Shown: piece after piece, positions 32,886 to 44,190 of the stretch | Layout: each line of letters opens with the position of its first letter | Numbering within the stretch: position 1 is the stretch's first letter | From: Gigaspora rosea | Taxonomy: Eukaryota > Glomeromycota > Glomeromycetes > Diversisporales > Gigasporaceae | Length of the DNA stretch: 64,000 nt | Reading direction: 5' to 3' | Assembly: GCA_003550325.1 (NCBI GenBank) | Contig: QKWP01000342.1 | Span: 1-64,000, forward strand | Program-made: the position numbers and the translations under genes | Notes under the pieces: generated by a model | Database searches by the model: none | The model's input: only the letters and a program-made list of their open reading frames with translations | What the model was told of the DNA's origin: nothing

Positions 32886-33306
32886 ATTACTTCTTTAAGG
32901 TGGTTTTCATGAGGATCCGATGTATGGAAATAGTAAAATAGCCTAGTGGGCAAAATTTATTTCTATTTTAAAATACTGTAACCCCCTTACAGCGCTGTGA
33001 TCTGTTCTGTTAACAAAATTTTTTCAATAATTCACTACATCGGAGTTCTGAGATTCATTATATTGAAAAGTTTTTATGTCAATTGGCTTGGGTTAACAAT
33101 ATATCTGTAAATCGAGATTTTAATAGGTCTTAAAAGATCGAAAGTTCATTTAACTATCGTCTTTATGTTACCTCTTTAATAATTTATTTACATGATATAA
33201 TATATTTTATATGCTGAAAGAGTTTTAGAAACGACTTTAAACATTATTGCAAATGACATTGTTTTGACTGTTTTTTCTAAATTTGTAAATTAAAGTGCAA
33301 TCGATA
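32886..33306. promoter_or_regulatory. Shared divergent upstream region
   Basis: About 420 bp (plus the 81-bp duplication) separate the start of the four-helix gene (minus) from the start of the kinase-Sel1 gene (plus). It is AT-rich with TATA-like words (TATAATATATTTTATATG at 33196). Joint regulation is possible but nothing in the sequence proves it. Confidence 0.35.
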
Positions 33307-35236
33307 ATGAATATGAATACTTCAGGAGAACTTAGAACATTAATAAACACGAAAACAATTGAATTCTTTAATTATAATAGATTTTCAGATATTAAAAAGA
33401 TCAACAATGGGGGCTATGGAGAAGTTTATTCTGCAATATACAGACCAGAAACCGAAAAAATGTCTGAAAAAATGTCTGAAGAAATGCATGAAGAAATACA
33501 TGTCGCGTTGAAAAAATTATTTACTGAACTAGATTTTGATAAAAAGGCATCTGAAGAATTTGTAAAAGAGGTTGGTAATCTTTCATATAGCATAAACTAC
33601 AGTAATTCGATATTTGTATAAGTTTTCATAATTTTATTTTAGGTAAAACATCTCCATAAAGTAGATCACCATTCGTACATTAACCGACTGCTTGGCATAA
33701 CTCAAGGTAGAAGAATATTTAATATATATAGTATTTGAATTATAATAATAAATTTTCGATCTTAAATTTATATATTAATAGAACCTGTGCATAATCACTA
33801 CGTAATGGTCTTGCAATATGCCAATGGAGGAAATTTACATGAGTATTTGAGAAATAATTTCGATAATGACGAATATAAATTAGAATTTGTGGAGCAAATC
33901 TGTTTTGCTAAAGATATTGCGCTTGGCATGAAATTTTTGCACAAAGAGAATATTATACACCGCGACTTAGTAAGGACTTCATTTATAATAATCTTAATGA
34001 TGTTGTCTTTAATCTTATTTATTTTTTTGTTTGTTTGTTCAGCATTCAAAAAACATCTTAATTCATAACCAGAAAGTGATGATAGCAGATTTAGGACTAT
34101 CAAAATTATGTAATGATGATCTAAAAAAACTAGGACAGGTGAATTAAAAGGTACAATCGCTTATTTAGAGCCGCAATGCGTTTGGGACTCAAAGTATGTG
34201 CGCGATTTTAAATCTGATATCTATAGCCTCGGTGTGTTGTATTGGGAGTTAACTACAGGAAGAGTGCCTTTTCAAGACGCAAATGTGCAACAAATTTTTC
34301 TAAATATATCTGACGGTCTTCGAGAAACCCCAAATCCAATTACTCCCATTGAATTTATAAACCTTTACAAAAGATGTTGGGATTCAGATCCAAAAAATCG
34401 GCCTCAAATAAACGAAGTTTATGATATTGTTAGCAATATAAAATCGTAAACTGATAAAAAATTTGACGAAGATATTCGTAAAGCTGAGAAAAGTACTAGT
34501 AATTTCTCTGGATCTAGTATAATTATTGTAAATTTGTCTCAAGAATTCATCAAATTGTACATTAAAGATATGGTTACTAATTCTGACGATTCTGTAAATA
34601 ACATAAACAATTGGCTTGAAAATAATAGTGAAAATTCAAAAAAAATTTTTGATTTTGTCATTAATACTGATGTGCTTATAGAACACCGCGAAACTATTCT
34701 TGCATATTTTTATATGAAAGGGTTTGGAACAAATAAAGACTATAATGAATGTTTATATTGGTGTAAAAAGGGTTGTGAAAAAAAGGATGTCTATTCTTAT
34801 TATGAGGCAGCATTTTGTTACAGATACAGTTACAAAAATTATAACGAAGCATTTCATTATTTTAATCTAGCGGCAAGTGGTGGAGTTTTAAAAGCAAAAA
34901 GTGAACTTGCCATGATGCATTTGCATGGAATGGGTTGTGAAGAAAATAAAACTAAAGCGTTTTATTTATTCAAAGAAGCCGGTGAACAAGATAAAATCGC
35001 ATGTTGTTTAATTAGTGATTGCTATTATGATGGCATTGGAATAGAAATAAATTTAATAGAAGCTTTAAAATATTACAAAATTTTCTGGGAAAAGTGGCAT
35101 TACTATAACGCAAAAATACGAATACCTCTAATCGAGGAAAAGCTGGTGAGTGCATATTTTTTTTATTAAGTATTTATAACATTAACAAATAAAATTTCTG
35201 ATTCAATAGCTTTATTTATTAAGGAAATACCAATAG
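33307..35236 (+). pseudogene. TKL kinase-Sel1 fusion gene, broken by one frameshift and one in-frame stop
   Basis: ATG 33307 is chosen; an upstream GTG is in frame but unlikely. Exons: 33307-33570, 33643-33706, 33782-33969, 34043-35145, 35210-35236. Kinase: a weak glycine loop INNGGYGEVY (32-41), VALKKL with K69 after an MSEKMSEEMHEE insertion, catalytic HRDLHSKN (169-176, split by an intron after HRDL) and DLG (188-190). Near 34122 the run CTAAAAAAACT is one base short or two long; beyond it TRTGELKGTIAYLEPQC and SDIYSLGVLYWELTTGRVPF continue in the next frame to RCWDSDPKNRP. TAA at 34447-34449 interrupts the frame, which reopens unchanged into four Sel1-like repeats (YMKGFGTNKDYNECLYWCKK, AFCYRYSYKNYNEAFHYF, HLHGMGCEENKTKAFYLF, CYYDGIGIEINLIEALKYY). 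Introns and catalytic residues are intact, so inactivation is recent, or one lesion is a homopolymer sequencing error. The divergent neighbour encodes a four-helix domain often fused to such kinases. Confidence 0.8.
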
Positions 35237-35410
35237 AACAAAGATGTAATTTAAGATAAAAAAAATATTTGCCTTTACTTAAGATGGATGATTTGAAGAA
35301 CAAAAGTTACCTCAAATTATATTGGCTAAATTGATTCCTGATAAACAGAACACGCGAATGTAAGATATTTCGTGTAACAATAATTTTTCGTAATCAAATA
35401 CTGCATAATA

Positions 35411-35456
35411 AATAAGGTAGCAACACAAAATTGTTGCGCTAAAACCAGGAACGGAG
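35411..35456 (+). repeat. Hairpin motif family B, copy 2
   Basis: AATAAGGTAGCAACACAAAA, TTGTTGCGC, TAAAACCAGGAACGGAGG. The stem is GCAAC/GTTGC. Same flank order as 18397. It lies about 180 bp after the last kinase-Sel1 exon. Confidence 0.65.
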
Positions 35457-36726
35457 GTACCAATAAGTATGTCAGGTCTAAAATCAAAAAATAATTGTTA
35501 TTTATAACTAATAAATTGTTAAAAAAAATGATATATAAAAATGTTGCATATATAACTAGAGATGCACTTAAGTTGCAGGGAGTGAAAATTGTATTTATGT
35601 ATTTGTGAACATGATAATGAGAAATAGAAACTTTAGTTTTACGAGTCTAAGGTATTCATTAGATTGTATATACTGTATATAATAAAGAATTTTAGGATCT
35701 TTTTCATATAATTGTTTGCCTTTATATTTATCTTTAATTGTTATATTTGGATTATGTCTGATTTTATGTTTCATTTGTTCTATTAATTGGTGCATCGTTT
35801 TAATGGTCCTGCGATATTTACATGTGAAGAATCATTAATCTCGCTCGAATTTCATATCAAACACTTTCTTTATTAGACATTACGAAGATGATGGGTGTAG
35901 TGCTCCACTTCATTTTCTCTTCCACTATTGCATATTGTGCTCATAACAATTCTATGCACACGTAAATATATTCATGTAAGTATAATTTCTACTTGCGATA
36001 AAGTAGCGAGTTCGGGCCCACACTTATGGTGCGGCACATTCTACTCGTTATATACAACATCAATTTTATAATAGCGAGTTCAAGCTAGGGTTCCGCATGG
36101 GATAGACTATGCATGGATTGTTCATGGGGCGGCCCAACATGGACTGGCCTTGGATACTAATATGGAGTTTTTGTTGGAGCTGGTCTTAAAAACCCGGATC
36201 CATCTAAAATTGGATATTTTCGGATCCATATCCAAAAACCTATGGACAATCAATATGTACCATATGCTAATTATGTCGGAATTGACTATTTCAAATTTTT
36301 TTCTAGATTATTGATAAATTAATTAGGCTTGAAAAAAGATTAAGTTCTTGTTAATAAAGATATAAATAATATTATCGGGTTTAAATTTTTAAAAAAATTA
36401 TTATATTGTAAAAAATTTTATATTTTTTTATAATGTGAACCAATTCTCAAACTACATATAGATATTAGTAATTAAAAAAGTTTAACATAAAATAGCGAAA
36501 TATTAATAAATTTAGAATTATTGCGTATTTAAATTTCTTTATTTAAAAAATGCAAAGATATAAATTATTCTATATATATAAATTAGTTAGACAAAATTAA
36601 TTAAATATGCATATATACATCATACAATTATTTCGCCAAAGTATTTATATTAATTACATGAAATTATTTTTGTATGTATATGCATGTAATGCTTTTTTTA
36701 ATATTTTCTATACCAATGTATTTATT
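35457..36726. other. Gene-free interval with a one-word element
   Basis: A possible element end TAGGGTTCCGCATGGG at 36087 is followed by low-complexity GGATCC/ATCCAAAA words in both orientations (36193-36245: AACCCGGATCCATC, TTCGGATCCATATCC). GCGAGTTC occurs twice (36007, 36063). No gene. Confidence 0.4.
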
Positions 36727-36905
36727 GTCCGAAGGACACTTCAGACGGAGCAATAGAGTATCTGTGTGTTAACAAACTCTAGATTCTGATTGGATAGATC
36801 AGGTGTAACATAAAATAAAAACAATCAAAACAATAGAAAGCTGGCGCTTATTGGCTAGATCAGATGTAACATAAAACAACTTGATTTTATATTTGTCCTT
36901 TGGAC
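36727..36905. mobile_element. Small MITE with GTCCRAAGGACA ends
   Basis: GTCCGAAGGACA at 36727 and TGTCCTTTGGAC ending at 36905 are inverted. Inside, TTGGMTAGATCAGRTGTAAC occurs twice in direct order (36790 and 36851). 179 bp, no coding capacity, no clear target duplication. Confidence 0.6.
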
Positions 36906-37048
36906 TTTGAATGGATCCCATTTTCCTAGTATATTATTAATGACCTGTACACAAAGTTTAGATGAGTAAATTAATTATACAGTATATATAGCATAATAAT
37001 AAAGTGTTATATTTATCTTTTTTTTAATCTCAATCAAAAAATTATTCA

Positions 37049-37144
37049 ATGGAAACCTACAATAGTTCATTTATGCCAAGCAATTCTACATCAAGCCAAA
37101 AAATGCCTAATAATAGAGCTCATATCAATAATAAAAATTTATAG
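37049..37144 (+). CDS. Possible 31-aa reading frame or first exon fragment
   Basis: METYNSSFMPSNSTSSQKMP, then eleven more residues and TAG. The Ser/Asn-rich composition and a preceding TATA-like, T-rich stretch resemble the start of a disordered N-terminus. No donor site or downstream partner could be linked, because poly-T and a gap follow. Low confidence. Confidence 0.2.
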   Translation: METYNSSFMPSNSTSSQKMPNNRAHINNKNL

Positions 37145-37240
37145 TAGCAGTTTGGAAAGATTTTCTTTTTATAGCAACAAATTAAAAATCGTTATTAAGG
37201 TTTTTTTTTTTTTTCCTCTTTTCTTTAAGCCAACTTTTTT

Positions 37241-37311
37241 TAATTTGTTTTTTTTTTTTTTTTTTTTTTTTTTTTNNNNNNNNNNNNNNNNNNNNNNNNN
37301 NNNNNNNNNNN

Positions 37312-37350
<39 letters not shown>

Positions 37351-37400
37351 CACTTTTTTTGAAATTTTACTTTTTTTTTAAAAAAAAAAAATTAGACTGT
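37241..37400. other. Assembly gap of 36 N inside poly-T
   Basis: N bases occupy 37276-37311, flanked by about 30 T on each side and then an A run. Gap size and the continuity of the flanks are unknown; the frame running across it is meaningless. Confidence 0.95.
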
Positions 37401-37439
37401 AATTAGAATGACCTACTTGCAAATAGTGTTTCTATAAAC

Positions 37440-37625
37440 CTGAACTGAACTGAACTTAGGTCAAGTTCAGGTTCAGGTTTTCAGTATTGAACCTAAACCT
37501 GAACATTTTTTAAAACATGTTCAGGTTTAGGTTCAGTATTAAACTTTTAGAACTGGTTCAGGTCCAGTTCAGGTTCACTTCATAAGTTCATAAACATGTT
37601 CAGATTCAGTCTAGCATTCATATGA
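37440..37625. repeat. GGTTCA/TGAACC one-word foldback block
   Basis: CTGAACTGAACTGAACTTAG, AGTTCAGGTTCAGGTTTTCA, GAACCTAAACCTGAAC and so on: the words GAACCT and AGGTTC alternate in both orientations over 180 bp. It has the same style as blocks at 99, 36193, 59300 and 63450 but uses a different word. Confidence 0.75.
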
Positions 37626-37769
37626 ACTAGTAATTCTAGGTTTGGTCCGGGTTTGGTCTGGTTTAGACTAAACTCAAACTCTAAATTTTATTATTTAAAA
37701 CTTTATACTCAATTATAAGTTTGGTTATGCTAGTCCAAATTTTGCAAACTAGTTTGAGTCTGAATAAAA

Positions 37770-38410
37770 ATATATGTATTTTTTGATAGTGAACAAGTTT
37801 ACTTAGAGTGTGAAGTATAAATCAATTAGTAAAATTTAAAGAATCATAGCATTTTGTATAATTTTATTAATGAAATTATTAAAAATTGTATTTTAATAAA
37901 ATTTTACTAATTTATCATAACTTCTTGCACTAAGTAAACTTGTTCAGCACCAAAAATATATCAAAACAGTATATTTTACTTTACTTTTTTTAAAATTTGA
38001 AGAAAGAATACTTAATTATGGAAATTTTTATCAAAAATTCAAAATTAAGCATATTTTCTTCAAATTTTAAGAATAGTAAAATAAAATATGCCAATTTGTT
38101 GTATTTTTTGGTACTAAACAAGTTTATTTAGAGCAAGAAGTTATAATTCTCTAATTTTACTAATTGATCATAACTTTTTGCTCTAATAATCTTGTTTAGC
38201 ACCAAAAAATATATCATATCAGTATATTTCATTTTATTTCCTTAAAATTTGTGTAAAGATACTTAATTTTAATTTTTGATAAAAATTTCCAAAATTAAGC
38301 ATCATTTTCAAATTTCAAGAAAAGTAAAATATAATATGCCAATTTGATGTATTTTTTGGTAGTGAACAAGTTTACTTAGTACAGGAAGTTAGAATTAATT
38401 AGTAAAATTT
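37770..38410. repeat. Alternating inverted array of about 70-bp modules
   Basis: Module GTATTTTTTGGTAGTGAACA plus AGTTTACTTAGAGYRNGAAG and AGTAAAATTT appears forward near 37775, 38108 and 38349 and inverted near 37905 and 38160. A second module (CTTCAAATTTTAAG) pairs similarly. Successive arms can fold into long hairpins. A related inverted module recurs at 63745-63800. Confidence 0.75.
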
Positions 38411-38654
38411 AAAAGTCATAGAAATTTGTATAGTGCAAAACACTTAAAGACTATATTCCCATAATTGGGCCCATTTTCAAAAATTTAAAGCATTAAAAAA
38501 GCTCGATTAAAGTTGTAACCCCTAAATTTGCCTTTTTTTGCTTTTGTGCTTATGTTTATGTTTGCTTCTGCATTATTCTATTCCGTTTTAATAAAAAAAT
38601 TACTAAAAAAGGGGATTTGTAGTTTCACAGAATTGATCGCGTTTTATAGACTAT

Positions 38655-38738
38655 AGAGCTCATGCTCTTGCTCATGCTCATGCTCATGCTCTTGCTAATG
38701 CTCATGCTCATGCTCATGCTCATGCTCATGCTCTTGCA
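38655..38738. repeat. (GCTCAT)n hexanucleotide microsatellite
   Basis: About fourteen units, with some GCTCTT and GCTAAT variants. On the minus strand it could encode Glu-His repeats, but no gene surrounds it. Confidence 0.95.
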
Positions 38739-39825
38739 GCGATGTGCTAATGTTCTCATTGCTTTATATCTTTTTATATGCTTTTTGCTATTTTACCAAC
38801 AAAAAGTATTTGTTTTAGTATAAATTCTGTTCCGCATCTTGAGATTTTTGTATTTTTTGTTTTTTTATTTTCGGATTTTTTACCGCCCAGATGATTTGAT
38901 AATCATAAAATTAATTATTTCTATGATCTTTAGTGTTTCGCTAAGCCAATCATTTACTATCTATTTTTTTATTTTATTATTTTATATAATTTATTTGTGC
39001 TATATTTATATTCTATTTTCGGGATATTTATTACTTACTATATTATTTTATTTATTTGTATTACAAATTTTAAAATATGTATTCGTATCGAAGAATTCTA
39101 TACAATGTAACAATAGTCACCCTATCGCTTCACGTGCAAGAGCGCCGACTGGGTGGAAACCGGATCACAACAACTGATCGACAAAACAAATTTTGAAGCC
39201 TCTTTGCAACAATGCTAACAAAGAAATGTATTGTGGTGAAGTGATTCATTATATCGCCTGTTTCAGAATCCAAAACACAATTAAGTATGCCTGATTAGGA
39301 TAGCAGAACCCCACCTGCGTTCTGAGATTCTGAGAACACTTCGCACCCGATCCCACGTTCCAGTGAATAATACCATTTTCGCAGTAATGCAAATCCTTTG
39401 TGATTATGGAATTGTTTAACCAAACATCGTTTTAACAGGTTTTTGTCTCGATTGAAGTGCATGACGATCACTATAAAAAAATGTCTTTTTATTATTGTCT
39501 TTCGGAATTGCACTAACCAAATATGTTATGAACTCATTACATGTCAAGAAGGAGCCATACCGTAATATCTTGATAATTAAATTCTGATTACTTATCCGAT
39601 ATATATTTGGATGCTGCGTCAGTAACATTGATCATTAGAGTGTGCCACGTGATGACCATCGTAATTATAGCATGAGGTAGTGAAATCCGCTTTGTAGATC
39701 GCACTTTGTTCGGTTTTTTTAACGTCCTTAAACAACTCTCTTAAAATTGTGCTTCTGTTGGTTGATTACCTAATATATACAAACTATTTTGAGCGTAAAA
39801 AATCAATCAAATAATTCGCGAATTT
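38739..39825. other. Gene-free interval
   Basis: AT-rich with a GC-richer patch at 39118-39180 (CCTATCGCTTCACGTGCAAG). Frames of 60-110 codons (38839-39177, 39295-39628) are hydrophobic or overlap on the same strand and carry no recognisable motif. Confidence 0.4.
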
Positions 39826-39925
39826 GAAGCGTTTTTTAATTAAATAAACTTAAAGTTTGAAGCGTTTTTTAATTAAATAAACTTAAAGTTTGATCGTTTT
39901 TTAATTAAATAAACTTAAAATTCAA
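39826..39925. repeat. Three 34-bp tandem units
   Basis: GAAGCGTTTTTTAATTAAAT then AAACTTAAAGTTT, repeated three times with the third unit slightly altered (GATCGTTTTTT). Confidence 0.9.
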
Positions 39926-40130
39926 GAACAATGCAAGAACAAATGCAAGTGCATTCCACTAAAGATTTGGATGATCGATTTCTAGATTTTTCCTTTTTTC
40001 GTTCAGAATTTTTGCCGTTCAGATTATCAACTAATTTTCTCGGCGATTCTTGTATCTACCAACCAATAAAAATCATGGTTATATCCAAAATGTGATCGGT
40101 GTGCTAGAACTAATGTAGCAATATGATCAA
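39905..40130 (-). repeat. Dispersed repeat family C, inverted partial copy
   Basis: Matches 21110-21415 in inverted orientation, with landmarks CAAGAACAAATGCAAGTGCA, TCAGATTATC and ACCAATAAAAATCATGGTTA. Ends at the family B hairpin motif. Confidence 0.65.
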
Positions 40131-40142
40131 GTTATTATGTTT

Positions 40143-40184
40143 AATAAGGTAACTGCGCGATGCTGTCACGCGAAACCAGGAACG
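40143..40184 (+). repeat. Hairpin motif family B, copy 3
   Basis: AATAAGGTAACTGCGCGATG, CTGTCACGCG, AAACCAGGAACG. The central hairpin has diverged (GCG..CGC core), but the flanks match 18397 and 35411. Confidence 0.65.
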
Positions 40185-40502
40185 TAAATTTGAGTAAACT
40201 CGATTAGATGATTCGAGCACTTTTAAGATTTTACATGACTTGAAGAAATTATAGGAATCAGTTTTATATAGTTACCATAAATAATTATGGTTAATCATAC
40301 TTTCCTTTGAAACATAATCGGTAAAGTGAACAGAATTAAATTTCGTACTCACGCTAGTAATTTATTGAATTAAATGATTATATATACATTTTTTTGAAAC
40401 CGATGTTAAAGCGAACAGAATTAAACCTTGTACATATATTTCTCTTGAAACACAGTCATTAAAATGAACAGATTTAAACTTAATACTTACGAAATTGTAG
40501 CA

Positions 40503-40896
40503 GATCAGTATAGTATAGGTGAGCAGTTCCGTATAAATTTAAAATCTATTATACTGATCAGCTATAATTCCTAACCCTAACGCTAATATATATTGTCGGG
40601 GATGATGCTAAAACAAGATGATGCTGAAACCTGGGGTCTCAACTTGACATTATAAGCCCTGCTAAAATCCATAAATACTTTTTAAATATCAATCTACCCC
40701 AAACCTTACCCTAACCTTATAAAACAAAACAAAAAATAATATACCAAAAAATTTTTAAAATTTTATATCAAAATAAATTAAAGTTTCAGATTCATTCGGT
40801 TTCAGCATCATCCCCGACATATATTACACCGGATCAGTATAGTATATATTTAAAAATTCGGCCTATACTACGGAACTGCTCATCTATTCTACACTG
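40503..40896. mobile_element. Inverted-repeat element with nested MITE
   Basis: GATCAGTATAGTATAGGTGA and GCAGTTCCGTA (40503-40535) recur inverted at 40832-40896 (TACGGAACTGCTCATC and the GATCAGTATAGTATA word). Each arm also contains its own GATCAGTATA/TATACTGATC pair. The 224-bp MITE at 40595-40818 lies between the arms. Confidence 0.65.
40595..40818. mobile_element. MITE with GTCGGGGATGATGC ends
   Basis: GTCGGGGATGATGCTAAAAC at the left and GTTTCAGCATCATCCCCGAC at the right form a 20-bp TIR with one mismatch. ATATATT directly flanks both sides (40588-40594 and 40819-40825), a candidate 7-bp duplication, though AT-richness weakens it. CCTTACCCTAACC words occur inside. Confidence 0.75.
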
Positions 40897-40911
40897 TGAA
40901 ATACCTGGACT

Positions 40912-41240
40912 AACCATAAAAGACAAAAATCAAATGTGATCTCAATATAGTCAGCTGATCTCGCAATAATGACCGCTTCGTCACGAGCTTAACTTGAAAG
41001 CTGTGCACAGCCACAAGTTTATCATAATGAAATCGATTTCATATGGCATTAACAAATTTAAGCAAATCAAATCTAACATTAAATCTGCTCAATATGTATG
41101 ACTATCCATATAAGTAGCAAGGCATAACAGGTATAGACACTCGTGCCAGAATTTAGAAGATGCGCACAGCCACAAGTTTATCAATTTTCATATGACATTA
41201 AACAAACGTAAAATCTACCCAGTATACACGTGATGTTAAT
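40912..41240. repeat. Family C-related segment with internal direct repeat
   Basis: 40912-40993 resembles 20847-20890. GTGCACAGCCACAAGTTTAT (41003) and GCGCACAGCCACAAGTTTAT (41162) are direct repeats about 160 bp apart, each followed by TTTCATATGRCATTAA. Confidence 0.6.
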
Positions 41241-41249
41241 CATATGCGC

Positions 41250-42102
41250 GGATTTGTGTAATTGGGCCTCACAACTGGTCCCCAAAATTTTTAATAATCT
41301 ACAAAAAGTCACATGTTGATTGGGTGTAAATAAAAATAGTACCCCAGATCACATGTCAAATTCGTTGACTTACCCAGAAAAATATTAAAATATATATAAA
41401 AACCAATGAATGCAATCATAAAACCAATGAACGCAATTATACCAATGAAGTAATAAGAAAGAATAAGAATGGCAAAAGTCGTATGTACATTTTTTTTATA
41501 AATTATTAAAAAATATACGTTTGAATTGTTATTTTTTTTAAGATTATATTTGTTTGCGCGCTTTTAAAGATCCAGCTAATTAACTTCCAAATTATTTATA
41601 TATAGGTGGTATATAAATAAAGACCTGGCTGGCCGAGTTTCACACATTACTGTAATATGTTTCGTTGTAAGATCTAATAGGCCAAGTTTCAAATTTAGGT
41701 GGTATATGTACATATGTGTATTTTTAAGATCTATTTAGTCAATTTTTAAATTATTCAAATTTAAGTAAAACGTGCAAGCATTTTATTACCAAATATTTAT
41801 ATTTCTTAAATTTTACGTAATAAGCAATAGACAAATTTACTGTTATATATTTTAAATTTCAGTTTATTTATTGCGACATTATAAAAACCTTTTAATACAA
41901 TTTTATAGCATATTATGAATATATAATTAAAAAGCGCTATTATTTTTCTGCTTTAAACCTATAATGCTTTGCTTTTATTCAATAAATTAATCATCTGTAA
42001 ATGGTAAAATGGGTGTCTTCGAAGTAATTTCGGTGAAATAATACAGATCCCATAATACATTGCGAATTTGGAACTAATATTTTGTCATATAACCTCAACA
42101 CA
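41250..42102. other. Gene-free interval
   Basis: AT-rich. Three imperfect copies of ACCAATGAAYGCAAT lie at 41402-41455, and two of AGACCTGGC/AGGTGGTATATA words at 41605-41710. No gene. Confidence 0.4.
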
Positions 42103-42440
42103 GGTCGAATTTAAAATTTCTCTCAGAAATTTTAAAATTCGACTGTAATACTTTCAAAGCAATTTAAGATAAATCTTAGCCAAGTCACCATCTTTAGTAT
42201 ATGAAGATTTTTCACCTTCTATACCGAATGGGACAAAATACCTTCCACGATAATTTTTCTCTTCGATTTCTGGACTAGTAGCACAATATAAGGTAATAAT
42301 AGCTCCAACACGCCATAAATATTATCTGATTTATATTTCCTTCTAACCAACCCTAGACCTGCAATATAAGGTATTAAATCATTAATATATTGATTTTGCA
42401 ATATATTACCGCTATGAAAATCTCTACATCTACTACTCTA
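42103..42440 (-). pseudogene. Protein kinase relic (catalytic-loop fragment)
   Basis: Reading right to left: CRDFHSGNILQNQYI (about 42438-42395) is a kinase catalytic loop with the His of HRD replaced by Cys. It continues to GLGLVRRKYKSDNIYGVL, equivalent to the DFG-to-activation-loop region with DLG degraded to GLG, then LPYIVLLVQKSK where APE would lie, and a stop at 42219. A shifted frame beyond reads RYFVPFGIEGEKSSYTKDGD to 42170. Only about one fifth of a kinase domain remains. Confidence 0.6.
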
Positions 42441-43009
42441 ACTTACGTGATTGTAAGTATTCTCCTCGTCACTTTGCCACCTACCATGTTGCTGAAAACA
42501 CTGAGTCAAATCTTCTTTCACAGAACTTTGGAATGTTTTCTAATCTATTAAAAGGAATCTACTCGATTACATATTCATAAGATGTGGTTTTAAATTGAAA
42601 GATTTTTAGAGCAATCGTCGACATTCTTATTTCTGCTTGTCCGTCCTTGTATTTTCAATAAATACAGAAATATATAGTATACACTGTAAAGATTCCATAG
42701 TTCGCAAATTATGGTGGGTCTAACATTTTGGAGGATCTTGTATACAGCATGATCAAAGACGTTTAACCGTAAGTTTCAAAACTAACGTATTTTCTGGGTC
42801 TTTAAAATTCTGCGCATATGATTGGATATCAACTGTTTGACGCACCTATATTGTGTAACAATCTACATATAATCAAATTTAGGTGTGTCAAAAATTTTAG
42901 GGTGATCTACAAATCCGCCGATATGTGCGCATCAGATGATCAATTTGAATACGCCATCCAGTAAGATTCAAGAAATTGTTCACAGATAGTTGCCAAACCA
43001 TACACTTCG

Positions 43010-43200
43010 TACTTCATACTACGTTTCTGGTACGCTCTTGATTGGTTATACAGTCCGTGATCAAAATGTTAAGACTAAAATATCGATGAGCATGTTATTA
43101 TCAAGAATGTCAAACTCATTATCAATTGTTTAATCATGATAGTGCGTACATACGTACCAAATCATCCTTAACCACATACGGTATTGTAACAAATTTATTC
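43010..43200 (-). repeat. Dispersed repeat family C, inverted partial copy
   Basis: Inverted match to 20925-21085 (GTTAAGACTAAAATATCGAT, CATCCTTAACCACATACGGT). Together with 39905-40130 and 40912-40993 it shows that pieces of one element are scattered over 3 kb here. Confidence 0.65.
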
Positions 43201-43760
43201 ACGGTAAATCATAGTAAGTATCGACGCGTACGTAAAAAACTGCTTAGCTGTTAATAAAAAAAAAAATAAAAAAGGCACAATGGTAAAAAATTTACATGAT
43301 TAAAAAATTTGATCAAGTTTACATTACCACGTTTTTCTTGCAAAATGTAATGTCAGTTTTCACCTGAATTAACATATGAATTAACGATTTCAATAATTTC
43401 CAGGTTAAAACTAAGGTTGTTGGTGCAGATGGCGTTGCCACTGGCACCAGTGGCGACGCCACCCTACTCAATTCATGAATGGCGTCAACGTCATCAGCTA
43501 CTGTTTCAAGATAAAACAATACCACATACAAAACTTTTTGATGCATGTTAAAAAAAAAAAGCATAAGCATAGTAAAAAAAATCTTTCACAGGTTTTTGTA
43601 TTTTGTCTTGACTAGCATGCTTCATTACTTGGTGCAAAGCACAAATTATAAAAATACGTCCCTAGGTTATTTTCAATTAGCTTAATTGTTGAAGCTTTTT
43701 AATTATACTAACTGCAAATATTTAAAATTTGATTATGTGATTTTTAAATGCAGTTAAAAT

Positions 43761-43822
43761 TAGGCCGTTCGAAATGGATTCTTCGATTAACATCACCCTC
43801 CTGATGGCGCAAAATGAACATA
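43761..43822 (+). repeat. GGCCGTTTGAAGT-type repeat terminus, copy 5
   Basis: TTAGGCCGTTCGAAATGGAT, CGATTAACATCACCCTCC and AAAATGAACATATAA: same block order as at 14897-16366, about 27 kb away. Confidence 0.65.
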
Positions 43823-43937
43823 TAACAGTAAATCCGCATTGTAGATCAGTTTGAAATTCACCCTAATGCGATGATTTAACATAATTATCGAAATTATAGC
43901 AAATTTTTGGTAATAAAAATGTAATATTGATAATATA

Positions 43938-43988
43938 ATTTTCGGCCAGTATATCGTTTCGATATAATCTTTATACTGGTCGAAAATT
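43938..43988. repeat. 16-bp stem hairpin
   Basis: ATTTTCGGCCAGTATA and TATACTGGTCGAAAAT pair with one G-T type difference around an 18-nt loop; TATCGTTTCGATA in the loop is itself palindromic. Probably the centre of a foldback element spanning about 43870-44050. Confidence 0.75.
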
Positions 43989-44190
43989 TTATTATCGAAA
44001 ACTACAGTTTTATTACCGAAAAAATAATTATCATATTACTCTATATCAGAATTATTCAACGTTTCAAAAATTAGACTTTCCGTATAAATGAGAAATAACT
44101 CCCAAAAGTGTAATTTCGAATTTTGACTTAATCCTAGCCATTATACAACCAATGCTCCTAGGCGTTATTTTGCATTTATACAGTTTATTA

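Noticed and set aside
37152..37406. 84-codon poly-Phe frame
   Set aside because: Runs across poly-T and the 36-N gap.
43319..43570. 83-codon minus frame with a GC-richer core (ADDVDAIHELSRVASPLVPV)
   Set aside because: Composition is protein-like for about 30 codons, but both flanks are AT filler and no family or splice site could be linked.
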